The position numbers were made by a program, and so were the translations under genes. A stretch of 64,000 bases of DNA from positions 2,294,001 to 2,358,000 of the forward strand of contig NZ_CP069533.1 in NCBI RefSeq assembly GCF_016889765.1. The letters run 5' to 3'. The notes beneath the pieces are model-generated. The model made no database searches and had not been told where the DNA came from. It was given only the letters and a program-made list of their open reading frames with translations. This DNA is from Corynebacterium minutissimum. Lineage in GTDB: Bacteria; Actinomycetota; Actinomycetes; Mycobacteriales; Mycobacteriaceae. Below are positions 1 through 8,733 of the stretch, piece by piece (position 1 is the stretch's first letter; each line of letters begins with the position of its first letter).

Positions 1-369
1 GGTGACAAGGTCCACCTTGGGGTGGGAATCCCAGCGCTGCAGCAGCACTTGGAGAAGACGCGCCGTGGTGGATTTTCCTACGGCCACCGAACCGGCCACC
101 CCAATGACGAAAGGTACGTGGGTAGGTGGGTTGCCTAAAAAGGCTTCGGTGGAGGCAGTGAGTTCTTGGCGGGCCTTGACCTGCATGTGGATAAGGCGAG
201 ACAACGGCAGGTACACCTCGGCGACCTCCGTGAGATCGATGCGATCATTAAGGCCGCGGAGTTTCTGAACCTCAGTCTCTGTCAGCACCTGCGGCATGGA
301 TTTACGCAGGGCGCGCCATGTATCACGGTCAAAGTCGAGGTACGGGCTCCCGTCGGTCATTCGCGCCAT
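1..369 (-). CDS. coaA: Pantothenate kinase type I, N-terminal part (cut by window edge)
   Basis: Read on the minus strand, 123 codons run open to the left edge. The product would phosphorylate pantothenate with ATP, the first step of coenzyme A synthesis in the cytoplasm. Near residues 85-100 there is a P-loop, GVAGSVAVGKSTTAR, characteristic of the bacterial type I (CoaA) kinase, preceded by the usual N-terminal segment (SPYLDFDRDTW, then EVYLPLSRLIHMQ). The ATG at 369 gives an N-terminus MARMTDGSPYLDF typical of corynebacterial CoaA; an in-frame ATG nine bases upstream is an alternative. It is divergent from glyA, with about 145 bp between the starts. The C-terminal two thirds lie outside the window. 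Confidence 0.9.
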   Translation of the reverse strand, partial: MARMTDGSPYLDFDRDTWRALRKSMPQVLTETEVQKLRGLNDRIDLTEVAEVYLPLSRLIHMQVKARQELTASTEAFLGNPPTHVPFVIGVAGSVAVGKSTTARLLQVLLQRWDSHPKVDLVT

Positions 370-424
370 GCCGACCATTGTTCCATTCGCCCGACCAGTG
401 CGTGCAATCAGTGGGAAAGAAAAA

Positions 425-440
425 TCCCCCGCGCGGGGGA
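425..440. promoter_or_regulatory. 16-bp perfect palindrome in the coaA/glyA divergent region
   Basis: TCCCCCGCGCGGGGGA is a perfect GC-rich dyad between coaA and glyA. On the minus strand it is followed by a T-run, so it could act as an attenuator in a coaA leader; as DNA it could bind a regulator. A TAGGAT box just downstream (about 450) is a candidate glyA -10. No factor can be named. Confidence 0.4.
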
Positions 441-515
441 GGTCGGCGTTAGGATGTAGAACTAGCTTCGGCGACTTTCCACAGGACCATCTTTGAGAAG
501 GGACTCTACGTTTCT

Positions 516-1817
516 ATGACCACTTCGAATTCTGCTGACGTGCGCTACCAAGAGATGCGCGAGCTCGACCCAGAGGTCTTCGGCGCCATCACTGGTGAGA
601 TTGCTCGCCAGCGCGACACCCTGGAGATGATCGCTTCCGAGAACTTTGTTCCGCGTGCGGTCCTGCAGGCCCAAGGCTCTGTTCTCACCAACAAGTACGC
701 AGAGGGTTACCCAGGGCGTCGTTACTACGGTGGCTGTGAGCACGTGGACATCGTTGAGGATCTGGCTCGCGATCGCGCCAAGTCCCTCTTCGGTGCCGAG
801 TTTGCCAACGTTCAGCCCCACTCCGGTGCCCAGGCTAATGCCGCGGTTCTGGGTTCCCTGATTAACCCGGGCGACAAGATCATGGGTCTGTCCCTCGCCC
901 ATGGTGGCCACCTTACCCACGGCATGAAGCTCAACTTCTCCGGCAAGCTGTACGAAGTCGCTGCCTATGAGGTGGACCCCGAGACCATGCGCTTGGACAT
1001 GGACAAGGTCCGTGAGCAGGCACTGGCCGAAAAGCCGCAGGTCATCATCGCTGGTTGGTCTGCTTACCCGCGCACCATTGACTTCGAGGCTTTCCGCTCC
1101 ATCGCTGATGAGGTTGGCGCCTACCTGTGGACGGATATGGCCCACTTTGCTGGCCTCGTAGCCGCCGGCCTGCACCCCTCCCCGGTCCCGCACTCTGACG
1201 TTGTGTCCTCCACCGTGCACAAGACCCTCGGCGGCCCGCGCTCCGGCCTCATCCTGGCCAAGCAGGACTTTGCTAAGAAGATCAACTCCAACGTCTTCCC
1301 AGGCCAGCAGGGTGGTCCGCTCATGCACGTGATTGCGGCGAAGGCCATCGCGCTGAAGATCGCTGCTACTGAGGAGTTCAAGGAGCGTCAGCAGCGCACC
1401 ATCGAAGGCGCACAGATTCTGGCAGAGCGCCTCACCGCTGAGGATTGCACCAAGGCCGGCGTGGACGTGCTTACTGGTGGCACCGACGTGCACTTGGTCC
1501 TCGCGGACCTGCGCAACTCTAAACTCGACGGCCAGCAGGCCGAGGATCTCCTCCACGAGGTAGGTATCACCGTCAACCGCAACGCTGTGCCGAATGATCC
1601 GCGCCCGCCGATGGTCACCTCTGGCCTGCGAATCGGTACTCCGGCCCTGGCTACCCGTGGCCTGGATACCGCGGCCTTCACCGAGGTTGCCGATGTTATC
1701 GGTACGGCACTGGCTAACGGTAAGAACGCGGACGTCGCCTCTCTGCGCGCCCGCGTTGAAAAGGTCGCCGCGGACTTCCCGCTGTATGACGGCCTTGAGG
1801 AATGGAAGCTGGTTTAA
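516..1817 (+). CDS. glyA: Serine hydroxymethyltransferase
   Basis: A full-length 433-residue PLP enzyme that interconverts serine and glycine with tetrahydrofolate, feeding one-carbon units to purine, thymidylate and methionine synthesis. Diagnostic stretches are the N-terminal DTLEMIASENFVP, NKYAEGYPGRRYYGG, the PLP-lysine site SSTVHKTLGGPRSG (Lys about 236), and FPGQQGGPLMHV. A GAGAAGGGAC ribosome binding site precedes the ATG at 516. The stop overlaps the stop of the convergent DUF5997 gene by 4 bp, leaving no room for a separate terminator. The family and function are well established. Confidence 0.97.
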   Translation: MTTSNSADVRYQEMRELDPEVFGAITGEIARQRDTLEMIASENFVPRAVLQAQGSVLTNKYAEGYPGRRYYGGCEHVDIVEDLARDRAKSLFGAEFANVQPHSGAQANAAVLGSLINPGDKIMGLSLAHGGHLTHGMKLNFSGKLYEVAAYEVDPETMRLDMDKVREQALAEKPQVIIAGWSAYPRTIDFEAFRSIADEVGAYLWTDMAHFAGLVAAGLHPSPVPHSDVVSSTVHKTLGGPRSGLILAKQDFAKKINSNVFPGQQGGPLMHVIAAKAIALKIAATEEFKERQQRTIEGAQILAERLTAEDCTKAGVDVLTGGTDVHLVLADLRNSKLDGQQAEDLLHEVGITVNRNAVPNDPRPPMVTSGLRIGTPALATRGLDTAAFTEVADVIGTALANGKNADVASLRARVEKVAADFPLYDGLEEWKLV

Positions 1818-2203
1818 GCCTCGCTACTCTTTTCCGAGCGCTCCTCAGCGTGTGCCTTACGAGCGGCTTCCAACCATTCGGGCATTGCGCTGAGGAGTTC
1901 TTTGATCTCTGCGGTGGTGAGCGGGCGATCCATGTCGTTCTTCTTCAGCGCGGTTACGGAGATGCCCAGCTTTTGCGCCACGACTGGGCGCGGATGGGGG
2001 CCTTCGCGGCGTAGTGTAGCGAGCCACTCGGGTGGGTTCTCTTGAAGCTCACGCAGCTCCGCGTGTGTTACAGCATTAGCCTGAAAGTCTTCCGGGGCGG
2101 CGGGCAGGTAAATACCCAGCTTCTTGGCCGCAGTCTGCGCGCGCATGGCAGTGCCGGAAGGCTCGGTCGCATTGGTACGTGGGGTATCAGTCACGCTCAC
2201 CAC
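1814..2203 (-). CDS. DUF5997 family protein
   Basis: A 129-residue protein with a GTG start at 2203 (an in-frame GTG at 2194 is possible). It contains KKLGIYLPAAPEDFQ and then NPPEWLATLRREGPHPRPVVAQKLGIS, a short helical segment resembling a helix-turn-helix (about residues 65-90), followed by MPEWLEAARKAHAEER. This matches the actinobacterial DUF5997 family, which has no proven role. It is divergent from the LysR-type ligand domain gene with a very short gap, so the two probably share a control region. A small DNA-binding protein is possible but is inference. Confidence 0.75.
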   Translation of the reverse strand: MVSVTDTPRTNATEPSGTAMRAQTAAKKLGIYLPAAPEDFQANAVTHAELRELQENPPEWLATLRREGPHPRPVVAQKLGISVTALKKNDMDRPLTTAEIKELLSAMPEWLEAARKAHAEERSEKSSEA

Positions 2204-2216
2204 GGTAGCAGCACCG

Positions 2217-2222
2217 TAGGAT
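2217..2222 (+). promoter_or_regulatory. -10 box of a predicted leaderless transcript
   Basis: TAGGAT sits 7 bases before the ATG at 2230. That places the transcription start at or next to the start codon, a common layout in Corynebacterium. It also argues against the in-frame ATG at 2221, which lies inside the box. Confidence 0.5.
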
Positions 2223-2229
2223 GAGATGC

Positions 2230-2919
2230 ATGCTCCGCCTTGTCTTTTCCACTGGTACCGAACCCGGCAAATGGTTTCGCCGCTACCGTGATATGCATTC
2301 TGCAGAGTCCCTTGTCACGCTCGACTCAGATGATGCCACAGCTGTGCTTTTGGCAGGTGACGCACATGTGGCGCTTACTCGTCTGCCCGATCCGCGCATC
2401 GATGAGAGCTTCCATATTGTCCGTCTCTACGAGGAAGCACCGGGCATCGCAGTGCCCAAAGACTCCGTCTACGCTGAGGTAGGGGAGGACCTCGACCCTG
2501 AGGATGTCGCTGAGGAAATTGTGAATTACAGAATAGGGGCTGACGCGCTTGTCGACGTCCCCTCGGTCCGCACCGCACTCCAAGTCGTCGCCGCCAACGT
2601 GGGAATCGTGGTGGCGCCTCGTCCGCTACTTAAAGTGCTGAGCAAGAAACAAGTAGTTGCGCTCGGCTTTAATGACCCCTCCGTTCCTCTGACGGGAATC
2701 GGCCTCGTCTGGCGCAAAGCTGACGACAGCGATGAGATCCAAGACTTCGTGGGCGTGGCAAAGGGGAGAACAAGGAATACCTCTCGCAACAACGTTGAAA
2801 AACGCAGCGCACGCGACAAAGCAAAGGCCAAGCAAGCACGCAGGAAGGCCCAAGGAGCTTCGAAAATAAAACCGTTACCGAAAAGATATAGGGGCTCTCA
2901 TCAGCGGAAACGTAAATAA
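2230..2919 (+). CDS. LysR-type substrate-binding domain protein without HTH
   Basis: A 229-residue protein that begins directly with the ligand-domain opening RLVFSTGTEPGKWFRRYRD and continues through DDATAVLLAGDAHVALTRL and FHIVRLYEEAPGIAVPKDS, the usual first lobe of a LysR effector domain. VVAPRPLLKVLSKKQVVAL follows. There is no N-terminal winged helix. The last 50 or so residues are strongly basic (KRSARDKAKAKQARRKAQ...) and may bind nucleic acid. The ATG at 2230 is preferred because a -10 box overlaps the earlier one. It is divergent from DUF5997. Similar HTH-less proteins are annotated in actinobacteria as LysR substrate-binding proteins; the function is unknown. Confidence 0.7.
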   Translation: MLRLVFSTGTEPGKWFRRYRDMHSAESLVTLDSDDATAVLLAGDAHVALTRLPDPRIDESFHIVRLYEEAPGIAVPKDSVYAEVGEDLDPEDVAEEIVNYRIGADALVDVPSVRTALQVVAANVGIVVAPRPLLKVLSKKQVVALGFNDPSVPLTGIGLVWRKADDSDEIQDFVGVAKGRTRNTSRNNVEKRSARDKAKAKQARRKAQGASKIKPLPKRYRGSHQRKRK

Positions 2920-3026
2920 TTCTGTAATTTTGTTGTCAAATCACCGGATGGGTGGTGGCTAAAAAAATTTTGCGAACCTACGGTGGAGTCCGTTCTCAAC
3001 AAACGTTCATGAGAAAGGAATAAACA

Positions 3027-3692
3027 ATGAAGAAGATGACCCGTCGTTTCGCTGCTGGTATCGCTGCTGCCACCCTGTCCCTGGGTGTTGTAGCTTGCTC
3101 CGACGCTGAGGATGCTGCAAAGGAGGCTGGCGACGCTGCCCAGTCCGCAGCTGCTGACGCCACCGACGCTGCTGGCTCCGCTGCCAACGACGCTAAGGAT
3201 TCCGTAAAGGGCTCCAAGGATAAGGACGCTGACGCTTCTGACTCCGCAGATTCTTCCGATTCCGCAGATTCTTCTGACTCCGCAGACGCTTCTGATTCTG
3301 CTGATTCCTCCGAGTCTTCTGACTCCGAGGGTGGCAAGGAGTCCATCGAGACCGCTAACGGTGAGGTTGAGGTTCCGGCCGACTTCGCCAAGGCTATTAA
3401 GGACAAGGCTGCCGAGTGGGGCGATCCGCAGTCCGTCGAGACCTCTGACAACGGCAGCATCGCTACCTTCGCCAAGGACAAGCTTCTCGCCTTCAGCGAG
3501 GATGCTGGCTCCCAGCCGGTTATCGGCAAGATTGCTGAGACCTGGGCTGAAGAGGGCGGCCTGGACAGCGAGATCGGCCTGCCTACCGCACCGGAGAAGG
3601 CCGAGGGTAACGGCTGGATTCAGGAGTTCACCAACGGCACCATTTCCTGGATGAAGGGTGCTTCCGGCGAGTACGAGGCCACCATCGACTAA
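3027..3692 (+). CDS. LGFP-repeat lipoprotein with Ser/Asp-rich linker
   Basis: A 221-residue exported lipoprotein. A signal peptide ends in the lipobox VVAC, with lipidated Cys24, and is followed by an Ala/Asp-rich helical stretch. A low-complexity Ser-Asp segment (about residues 71-100, repeated DSADSS) works as a spacer. The C-terminal part has LGFP-type signatures such as EIGLPTAPE and GWIQEFTNGTISWM. LGFP repeats are found in corynebacterial envelope proteins and are thought to anchor to cell-wall polymers. RBS GAAAGGA lies upstream of the ATG. Two hairpins follow the gene. Codon usage is highly biased (GAC, TCC, GCT), suggesting strong expression. Confidence 0.85.
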   Translation: MKKMTRRFAAGIAAATLSLGVVACSDAEDAAKEAGDAAQSAAADATDAAGSAANDAKDSVKGSKDKDADASDSADSSDSADSSDSADASDSADSSESSDSEGGKESIETANGEVEVPADFAKAIKDKAAEWGDPQSVETSDNGSIATFAKDKLLAFSEDAGSQPVIGKIAETWAEEGGLDSEIGLPTAPEKAEGNGWIQEFTNGTISWMKGASGEYEATID

Positions 3693-3703
3693 GAACCTTG
3701 TAG

Positions 3704-3720
3704 CTAAGGCTTCGCCTTAG
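3704..3720 (+). terminator. Small hairpin after the LGFP lipoprotein
   Basis: CTAAGGC-TTC-GCCTTAG forms a perfect 7-bp stem 11 bases after the stop codon, followed by AACCTTTTCC. It is likely the first of two tandem terminator hairpins. Confidence 0.6.
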
Positions 3721-3728
3721 AACCTTTT

Positions 3729-3782
3729 CCCCGGCGCTCATGCCACCCCACGTTGACTCGTGGGAATGGTGTGACGCCGGGG
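3729..3782 (+). terminator. Long interrupted hairpin, probable terminator
   Basis: CCCCGGCG at 3729 pairs with CGCCGGGG at 3775, and an inner CCCCACG/CGTGGG helix closes around TTGACT. The sequence ATTGTCGTTTTAAT follows. The size and T-rich tail fit a strong terminator between the lipoprotein and the PhoH-like gene. The rest of the gap to 3958 shows no obvious gene. Confidence 0.65.
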
Positions 3783-3958
3783 ATTGTCGTTTTAATACTG
3801 TTCATCTTGCACCCATGTAATTTCAACCTTCGGCCTCTAGCTTGGGCAGTGTCCGGAGCTTTCCATAGGGCTTCCGGATAGTTCACATCACACCCGCTTC
3901 ACCACGCCGTCCCAGGTCGATGAGTTGGGTCGGCACCACAAGGGAGAACCCTGACGCC

Positions 3959-5317
3959 ATGACCAATCCTTCCGTCCTCACTGAGCAGTCGAATGAGGCC
4001 ACCGTGGCCACTAAGACGTACGTCATTGATACCTCTGTCCTCCTCTCCGATCCTTGGGCGTTACGCAAGTTCGCCGAGCACGATGTGGTTCTGCCCATCG
4101 TCGTTATTTCAGAGCTAGAAGGAAAACGTCATCACCCGGAGCTTGGCTGGTTCGCCCGCCAAGCTCTTCGCTTTTTGGAGGACCTTCGCGCCACCTACGA
4201 TGCACTGGACCAGCCGGTTCCAGTGAGCGCCGAAGGCGGTACGCTGCGCGTGGAGCTCAACCACCAAGACCAGTCCCTACTTCCTGCAGCCTTCCGTGGC
4301 CCGGAGGGGGATCACCGCATCCTCGCCTGCGCGCTTAATCTGCAGCACGAGGGCAAGGATACTGTCCTCGTCACCAAGGATGTCCCGCTGCGCGTTAAGG
4401 CCGGTGCTGTGGGCCTGCAGGCAGATGAGTACCATGCCCAAGATGTTGTGCTGACTGGCTACACCGGCATGGCTACGGTTCATACCACCGCAGACGTTAT
4501 CGATGAGTTGTACAGCGAGGGCGAGGTGCTTATCGACGGATCAGTGACCACCGCCGGAACCCGCATCGAGGACCTTCCGGTGCATTGCGGCGTCACGCTG
4601 CAAGCAGGAGCACAATCTGCGTTAGGTCGCATGACTGCTGAAGGTGCCGTGCGCCTCGTGCGCGGCGATGCCAACGTGTTCGGCCTGCAGGGTCGTTCCG
4701 CTGAGCAGCGAGTGGCACTCGATCTGCTGCTTGATCCCACGGTTGGCATCATGTCCATCGGCGGCCGTGCTGGTACCGGTAAGTCGGCTCTGGCGTTGTG
4801 CGCGGGTCTTGAGGCTGTGCTGGAGCGCGGTGAGCACCGCCGCATCGTGGTCTTCCGTCCGATGTATGCGGTCGGTGGCCAGTCCCTGGGCTACCTTCCG
4901 GGCTCTGAGAGCGAGAAGATGAACCCGTGGGCGCAGGCGGTGTACGACACCCTCGAAGGCCTTGTATCCGAAAACGTCATGGATGAGGTTCAGGATCGTG
5001 GGCTTCTGGAAGTGCTTCCGCTGACCCACATCCGTGGCCGAAGCCTTCACGATTCTTTCGTCATCGTCGATGAGGCCCAGTCCCTTGAGCGCAACGTTCT
5101 TCTTACGGTGCTTTCCCGACTCGGCCGTGGTTCGCGCGTTGTGTTGACGCATGACGTCGCACAGCGCGATAACCTGCGTGTGGGCCGGCACGATGGTGTG
5201 CAGGCAGTCATCGAAAAGCTGAAGGGACACGAACTCTTTGCGCACGTCACTCTGCAGCGTTCGGAGCGCTCTGCCATTGCGGAGCTCGTCACCGATCTGC
5301 TCGAAGGTGAGAATTAG
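3959..5317 (+). CDS. PhoH2-type protein: PIN domain plus PhoH ATPase
   Basis: A 452-residue cytoplasmic protein. The N-terminal PIN RNase-like domain (about residues 18-140) shows TYVIDTSVLLSDP and acidic residues in ISELEGKR and ILACAL. The C-terminal PhoH ATPase has Walker A GRAGTGKSA (about 266) and Walker B FVIVDEAQ (about 367). Proteins of this design (mycobacterial PhoH2) unwind and cut RNA. The ATG at 3959 has AGGGAG 12 bases upstream; a longer in-frame start at 3920 lacks this. Mycobacterial phoH2 is preceded by an antitoxin gene, phoAT; no comparable ORF is seen here, so toxin-antitoxin behaviour should not be assumed. Confidence 0.92.
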   Translation: MTNPSVLTEQSNEATVATKTYVIDTSVLLSDPWALRKFAEHDVVLPIVVISELEGKRHHPELGWFARQALRFLEDLRATYDALDQPVPVSAEGGTLRVELNHQDQSLLPAAFRGPEGDHRILACALNLQHEGKDTVLVTKDVPLRVKAGAVGLQADEYHAQDVVLTGYTGMATVHTTADVIDELYSEGEVLIDGSVTTAGTRIEDLPVHCGVTLQAGAQSALGRMTAEGAVRLVRGDANVFGLQGRSAEQRVALDLLLDPTVGIMSIGGRAGTGKSALALCAGLEAVLERGEHRRIVVFRPMYAVGGQSLGYLPGSESEKMNPWAQAVYDTLEGLVSENVMDEVQDRGLLEVLPLTHIRGRSLHDSFVIVDEAQSLERNVLLTVLSRLGRGSRVVLTHDVAQRDNLRVGRHDGVQAVIEKLKGHELFAHVTLQRSERSAIAELVTDLLEGEN

Positions 5318-5390
5318 CGCGTTCGCAGGTGGCGATCATCGCTACGTGTAGCTTGGCAGAATTGTAGTACGCCCAGTAATAATGGTGGCC

Positions 5391-5966
5391 ATGAGCGAAA
5401 ACGCGAAAGACAAAAAGAAGGATTTCCGCATCCGCCCGTTCACTGCAGCGGACTACCCGCAGATGCGTGAAATCTACGAGCAGGGCCTCAACACTGGCCA
5501 CGCCACCTATGAGACCCGCTCGTTGACCTTCGAGGAGTTTAAGAACGTCAAGATTATGTCCTCGGTCTTCGTCGCCGTTGAGGCAGAAGATGACTCGAAG
5601 GTGCTCGGCTGGGTCTGCGCCGCACAGGCCTCCACCCGCACCGTGTTCCACGGTGTGGTGGAGGACTCCATCTACTTGAGCGAGGAAGCCCAGGGACGAG
5701 GCATCGGCGGCGCCTTGTTGGACCGACTCATCGAGGTGTGCCGTGACCTCCACAAGTGGGCTATCCACTCGTGGATCTTCCCGGAGAACGCAGGTTCTGC
5801 TGGCCTCCACAAGTCTCGCGGCTTCGTGAAGGTGGGAACCTACTCTCACATGGCAAAGATGACCTACGGTGACCTCGCGGGCCAGTGGCGTGACACCGAT
5901 GTCTACGAGTTGCTCCTGCCGAAGCCGGAGGAGAAGAAAGCAGAAATCGCGGACAAGCGGAAATAG
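5391..5966 (+). CDS. GNAT N-acetyltransferase, phosphinothricin acetyltransferase-like
   Basis: A 191-residue cytoplasmic GNAT enzyme that would transfer acetyl from acetyl-CoA to an amino group. It has IRPFTAADYPQMREIYEQG, then the acetyl-CoA loop EEAQGRGIGGALLDRLIE (about residues 97-115) and IFPENAGSAGLHKSRGFVKVG, the pattern of the Pat/Bar (methionine-sulfoximine and phosphinothricin) subgroup. The real substrate cannot be told from sequence. The C-terminus is Lys/Glu-rich. Two ATGs, 5382 and 5391, are possible; I chose the second. A strong terminator hairpin follows. Confidence 0.88.
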   Translation: MSENAKDKKKDFRIRPFTAADYPQMREIYEQGLNTGHATYETRSLTFEEFKNVKIMSSVFVAVEAEDDSKVLGWVCAAQASTRTVFHGVVEDSIYLSEEAQGRGIGGALLDRLIEVCRDLHKWAIHSWIFPENAGSAGLHKSRGFVKVGTYSHMAKMTYGDLAGQWRDTDVYELLLPKPEEKKAEIADKRK

Positions 5967-5974
5967 GTGCCACT

Positions 5975-6005
5975 AAACTAGAGGATGTATTTATTCCTCT
6001 AGTTT
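5975..6005 (+). terminator. Hairpin terminator after the GNAT gene
   Basis: AAACTAGAGGA at 5975-5985 and TCCTCTAGTTT at 5995-6005 form a perfect 11-bp stem with a 9-base loop. It lies 9 bases after the GNAT stop and just before the next start at 6019. Confidence 0.75.
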
Positions 6006-6018
6006 CCGTGGGTGAACC

Positions 6019-7143
6019 ATGTCTCTCCGCACATCCGTGCTTTCCCTTACCACCGCCGCAGTCGTCGCAACCGGTGCTTTTGCAGCACCTGTCGCAACGG
6101 CTGCGGATTTTCCATCTGCAGGCTCGGTTCCTGTAGCTCAGTTCGACGTTAATTATCCCGATGGTGTGCTTGGTTATGTCTTCGCTGAGCCCGTCATGGA
6201 GTCCGAGATCGACCTAATGGTGCGCCAGATTCGGGCCATCCGAGCTCGAGCCTGGGATGCGAATCTCTCCATTGGGAATGTACCGCTACGTGACCTCGCG
6301 CAACGTGAGGGGCTTGATTCCCGTGAAGAGTACGTTAACTCTATTTCCTGGAGTCGCGGACTCGAGCACGCTGCGCTGCAGAGAGCAGCCGAGGAAAACC
6401 TTGGTCCCGAGTTGGATCACCATCGTGTGCCGGGGGTCGACTGCTGGAATGTCACCGATGCCTTCAAAAGCGCCGAAAATGTTAACTACAAGGGCGCTGA
6501 TCAGGCAATTGATGGTTGGGCCGAGGAATGGTCGAACAAACTCAGCGGTCACGGGGAAACTGGTCACCTGGACAACATGATTTCCCCGAAGAATCGATTT
6601 TTTGCAGTTGCTGAAGTTGGCACAGCTACTGCCGGAGAGTTTTCCTTCAAAGATTTCGAAGATGTGGAAAGGAACCGCACGTCAACGCGCTTAGATAAGG
6701 GGCGGTATGCTTTCCCGATTGCCGTTCCCCCCAGCGAAATTGACAATGCTGAACTGTTCTTCACCGGAGGCATCGCACCGGGTGCCTCGGGTGGATTGGG
6801 GCTCCGGATCGAAGGTTACAATGGTGCGCTTTTGGGGATCCCGGCGGCGTCGCCAAGCTCCAGCGATCCGGAGGTCCTCGAGGTCAACGAAGACGGTACC
6901 TACGAGGCCAAGGCGGAGGGTACTGCAACCATCACGCTTAATACGTATGAGCTGCGCAATGGCCAGCCTCAGGTGTCGGACAACCAGGTGACCAAGACGG
7001 TGACCGTGCGCAAGCAGTCCCTGGGTGGAGACTTGAGTTCTGGCGGCATGAACGCTGGGACAATCGTGGCGATTATCTCCGGCGTGCTCGCGCTCATTGG
7101 AGTGGCTGCACAGGTGGCGCGCCAGTTGGGGATCCTGCGATAG
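6019..7143 (+). CDS. Exported CAP/SCP-domain protein with C-terminal membrane anchor
   Basis: A 374-residue protein with a signal peptide (cleavage near AAPVATAADF). The CAP-like region (about residues 60-200) includes RAWDANLSIGNVPL, YVNSISWSRGLEHAALQRAAE, WAEEWSN and GHLDNMISP, resembling the SCP/CAP fold with its conserved histidines. A beta-rich region follows (VNEDGTYEAKAEGTATITLN, Ig/BIG2-like). One C-terminal transmembrane helix (about 345-365) and a short basic tail anchor it, so the body would lie outside the cell. CAP proteins bind lipids or act in the envelope; the exact role here is unknown. Confidence 0.75.
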   Translation: MSLRTSVLSLTTAAVVATGAFAAPVATAADFPSAGSVPVAQFDVNYPDGVLGYVFAEPVMESEIDLMVRQIRAIRARAWDANLSIGNVPLRDLAQREGLDSREEYVNSISWSRGLEHAALQRAAEENLGPELDHHRVPGVDCWNVTDAFKSAENVNYKGADQAIDGWAEEWSNKLSGHGETGHLDNMISPKNRFFAVAEVGTATAGEFSFKDFEDVERNRTSTRLDKGRYAFPIAVPPSEIDNAELFFTGGIAPGASGGLGLRIEGYNGALLGIPAASPSSSDPEVLEVNEDGTYEAKAEGTATITLNTYELRNGQPQVSDNQVTKTVTVRKQSLGGDLSSGGMNAGTIVAIISGVLALIGVAAQVARQLGILR

Positions 7144-7158
7144 ACCTCCCTGGGATGT

Positions 7159-8733
7159 TTAGGAGATGGTCTCCTTGAGGTGCTCTTCGCGCACCGGCAG
7201 AATGAGCAAGAGTGCAATGATGGCCATCGGAACCATGAGCAGGATGACCGGGGTCAGGCCGTCGTTGTAGGCGTTGAGAATGACGTCCTTAATCGGATCC
7301 GGCATCTGGGCAACAAGCGACGGGGTGAGGTTGGCGGAGCCACCGTCGGCGCTCGCGAACTTCTCAGCGAAAGGCTTGCCGGCCGCACCCATGGACTTGA
7401 TGGCGGCAGGCATGTTAGCGGCCAATTCATCCTTCATGTTGTGGATGAAGAGGGAACCCACCAGTGAAGCACCGATGGCAGAACCAATCTGGCGGAAGAA
7501 GTTATTTGCCGCGGTCGCAGTTCCGACGAGGGCGATGGGGAAGGAGTTCTGAACAATGAGGACCAGAACCTGCATGACAAAGCCTAGGCCGATACCGAAG
7601 ACGAGGAACTCTGCGCCAAGCTGAACCAGAGAGGTTTCTGCAGTCAGCTGAGACATCCAGAACAACGTACCGGCGGTGATGGCTAGGCCGATGATGGGGT
7701 AGCGCTTGTAGTGGCCGGTTCGGGCGATAATGAAGCCAACGCCCGTGGAGGTACCAATCATGCCGACCATCATGGGGATCATCATGAGACCCGCCTTAGT
7801 CGGGGTCAGAGTGTGGACCATTTGCAGGTAGGTCGGCATATATCCCAGCACACCGAACATAGCCAAGCCCAAGACCATGCCAGCGGCGGTGGTAAGAACC
7901 ATGTTGCGGTTCTTGAACAGCTGGACCGGGATGAGCGGCTCCTTGGCCTTGGACTCCACAAAGACGGTGATGATGGAGCCGATGACCACGGTAATGCCAA
8001 GCCCAATGATGATCGGATCGGACCACTCGTACTGAGTACCACCCCACGTCGTCATGAGGATGAGAGACGCGGTGGTAATCGCGATGAACACAGCGCCGAG
8101 GAGATCAAACTTGCGCAAGTCCGCATCGCCGACGCGTAGGTGGAGAACCAAGGTGCAGACCGTGATGGCGAGCAAACCCAGTGGGATGTTCATCCACATG
8201 CCCCAGCGCCAGCCAGGGCCGTCCGTGAACCAACCACCCAACACCGGTCCAAGGACGGAGGACAGACCGAAGACGCCACCCATGATGCCCATGAACTTGC
8301 CGCGCTCACGGGAAGTGGTGACCTCCGCAATGATGGATTGGGAGGAGATCATCATGAAACCGGCGCCAAAGCCCTGCACGGCGCGGCCAATAATGAGCAG
8401 ATTCATGGTGTCGGCGAAGCCGCCGAGTGTGGAACCGATGACAAAGATGGCGATGCCACCAATGTAGAGCCACTTGCGGCCCATCATGTCACCGAGCTTG
8501 CCGGAAATCGGCATGGCAATCGTCATCATCACCAAGAAAGCGGAGATGACCCAGCTCATGTGGTCCACGCCGCCAAGTTCACCCACGATGGTGGGAAGGG
8601 CAGTGGCGAAAATCATCTGGCCCAGGGAGCTCATCAGCATGGTGAGCACTAGGGCAGAGAAAACGAGGGCAAGGTTGTGCTCGGGCTTGTTATTGTCGGC
8701 CGGAGAGGCCGGCTGAGCCGCGGTATCTACCAT
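7159..8733 (-). CDS. DHA2-family MFS multidrug efflux transporter (14 TM)
   Basis: A 524-residue inner-membrane protein with about 14 hydrophobic helices. It carries MFS motifs: GKLGDMMGRKWLYIGG (motif A, after TM2), GRAVQGFGAG (TM4 region) and GGVFGLSSVLGPVLGGW (antiporter motif C, TM5). This is the drug:H+ antiporter-2 design. Its start overlaps the end of the tetR gene by 7 bp on the same strand, so the two are cotranscribed and probably translationally coupled. The substrate is unknown; toxic amphiphiles or antibiotics are usual for this family. Confidence 0.93.
   Translation of the reverse strand: MVDTAAQPASPADNNKPEHNLALVFSALVLTMLMSSLGQMIFATALPTIVGELGGVDHMSWVISAFLVMMTIAMPISGKLGDMMGRKWLYIGGIAIFVIGSTLGGFADTMNLLIIGRAVQGFGAGFMMISSQSIIAEVTTSRERGKFMGIMGGVFGLSSVLGPVLGGWFTDGPGWRWGMWMNIPLGLLAITVCTLVLHLRVGDADLRKFDLLGAVFIAITTASLILMTTWGGTQYEWSDPIIIGLGITVVIGSIITVFVESKAKEPLIPVQLFKNRNMVLTTAAGMVLGLAMFGVLGYMPTYLQMVHTLTPTKAGLMMIPMMVGMIGTSTGVGFIIARTGHYKRYPIIGLAITAGTLFWMSQLTAETSLVQLGAEFLVFGIGLGFVMQVLVLIVQNSFPIALVGTATAANNFFRQIGSAIGASLVGSLFIHNMKDELAANMPAAIKSMGAAGKPFAEKFASADGGSANLTPSLVAQMPDPIKDVILNAYNDGLTPVILLMVPMAIIALLLILPVREEHLKETIS

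Noticed and set aside
462..1556. 364-codon open frame antisense to glyA
   Set aside because: It is a GC-rich shadow of a strongly conserved gene and has no family features.
3230..3330. Short repeats in the LGFP lipoprotein gene
   Set aside because: Coding repeats for a Ser/Asp linker, not an independent element.
3783..3958. phoAT-like antitoxin gene before the PhoH2-like gene
   Set aside because: No plus-strand frame of suitable length or coding pattern is present.
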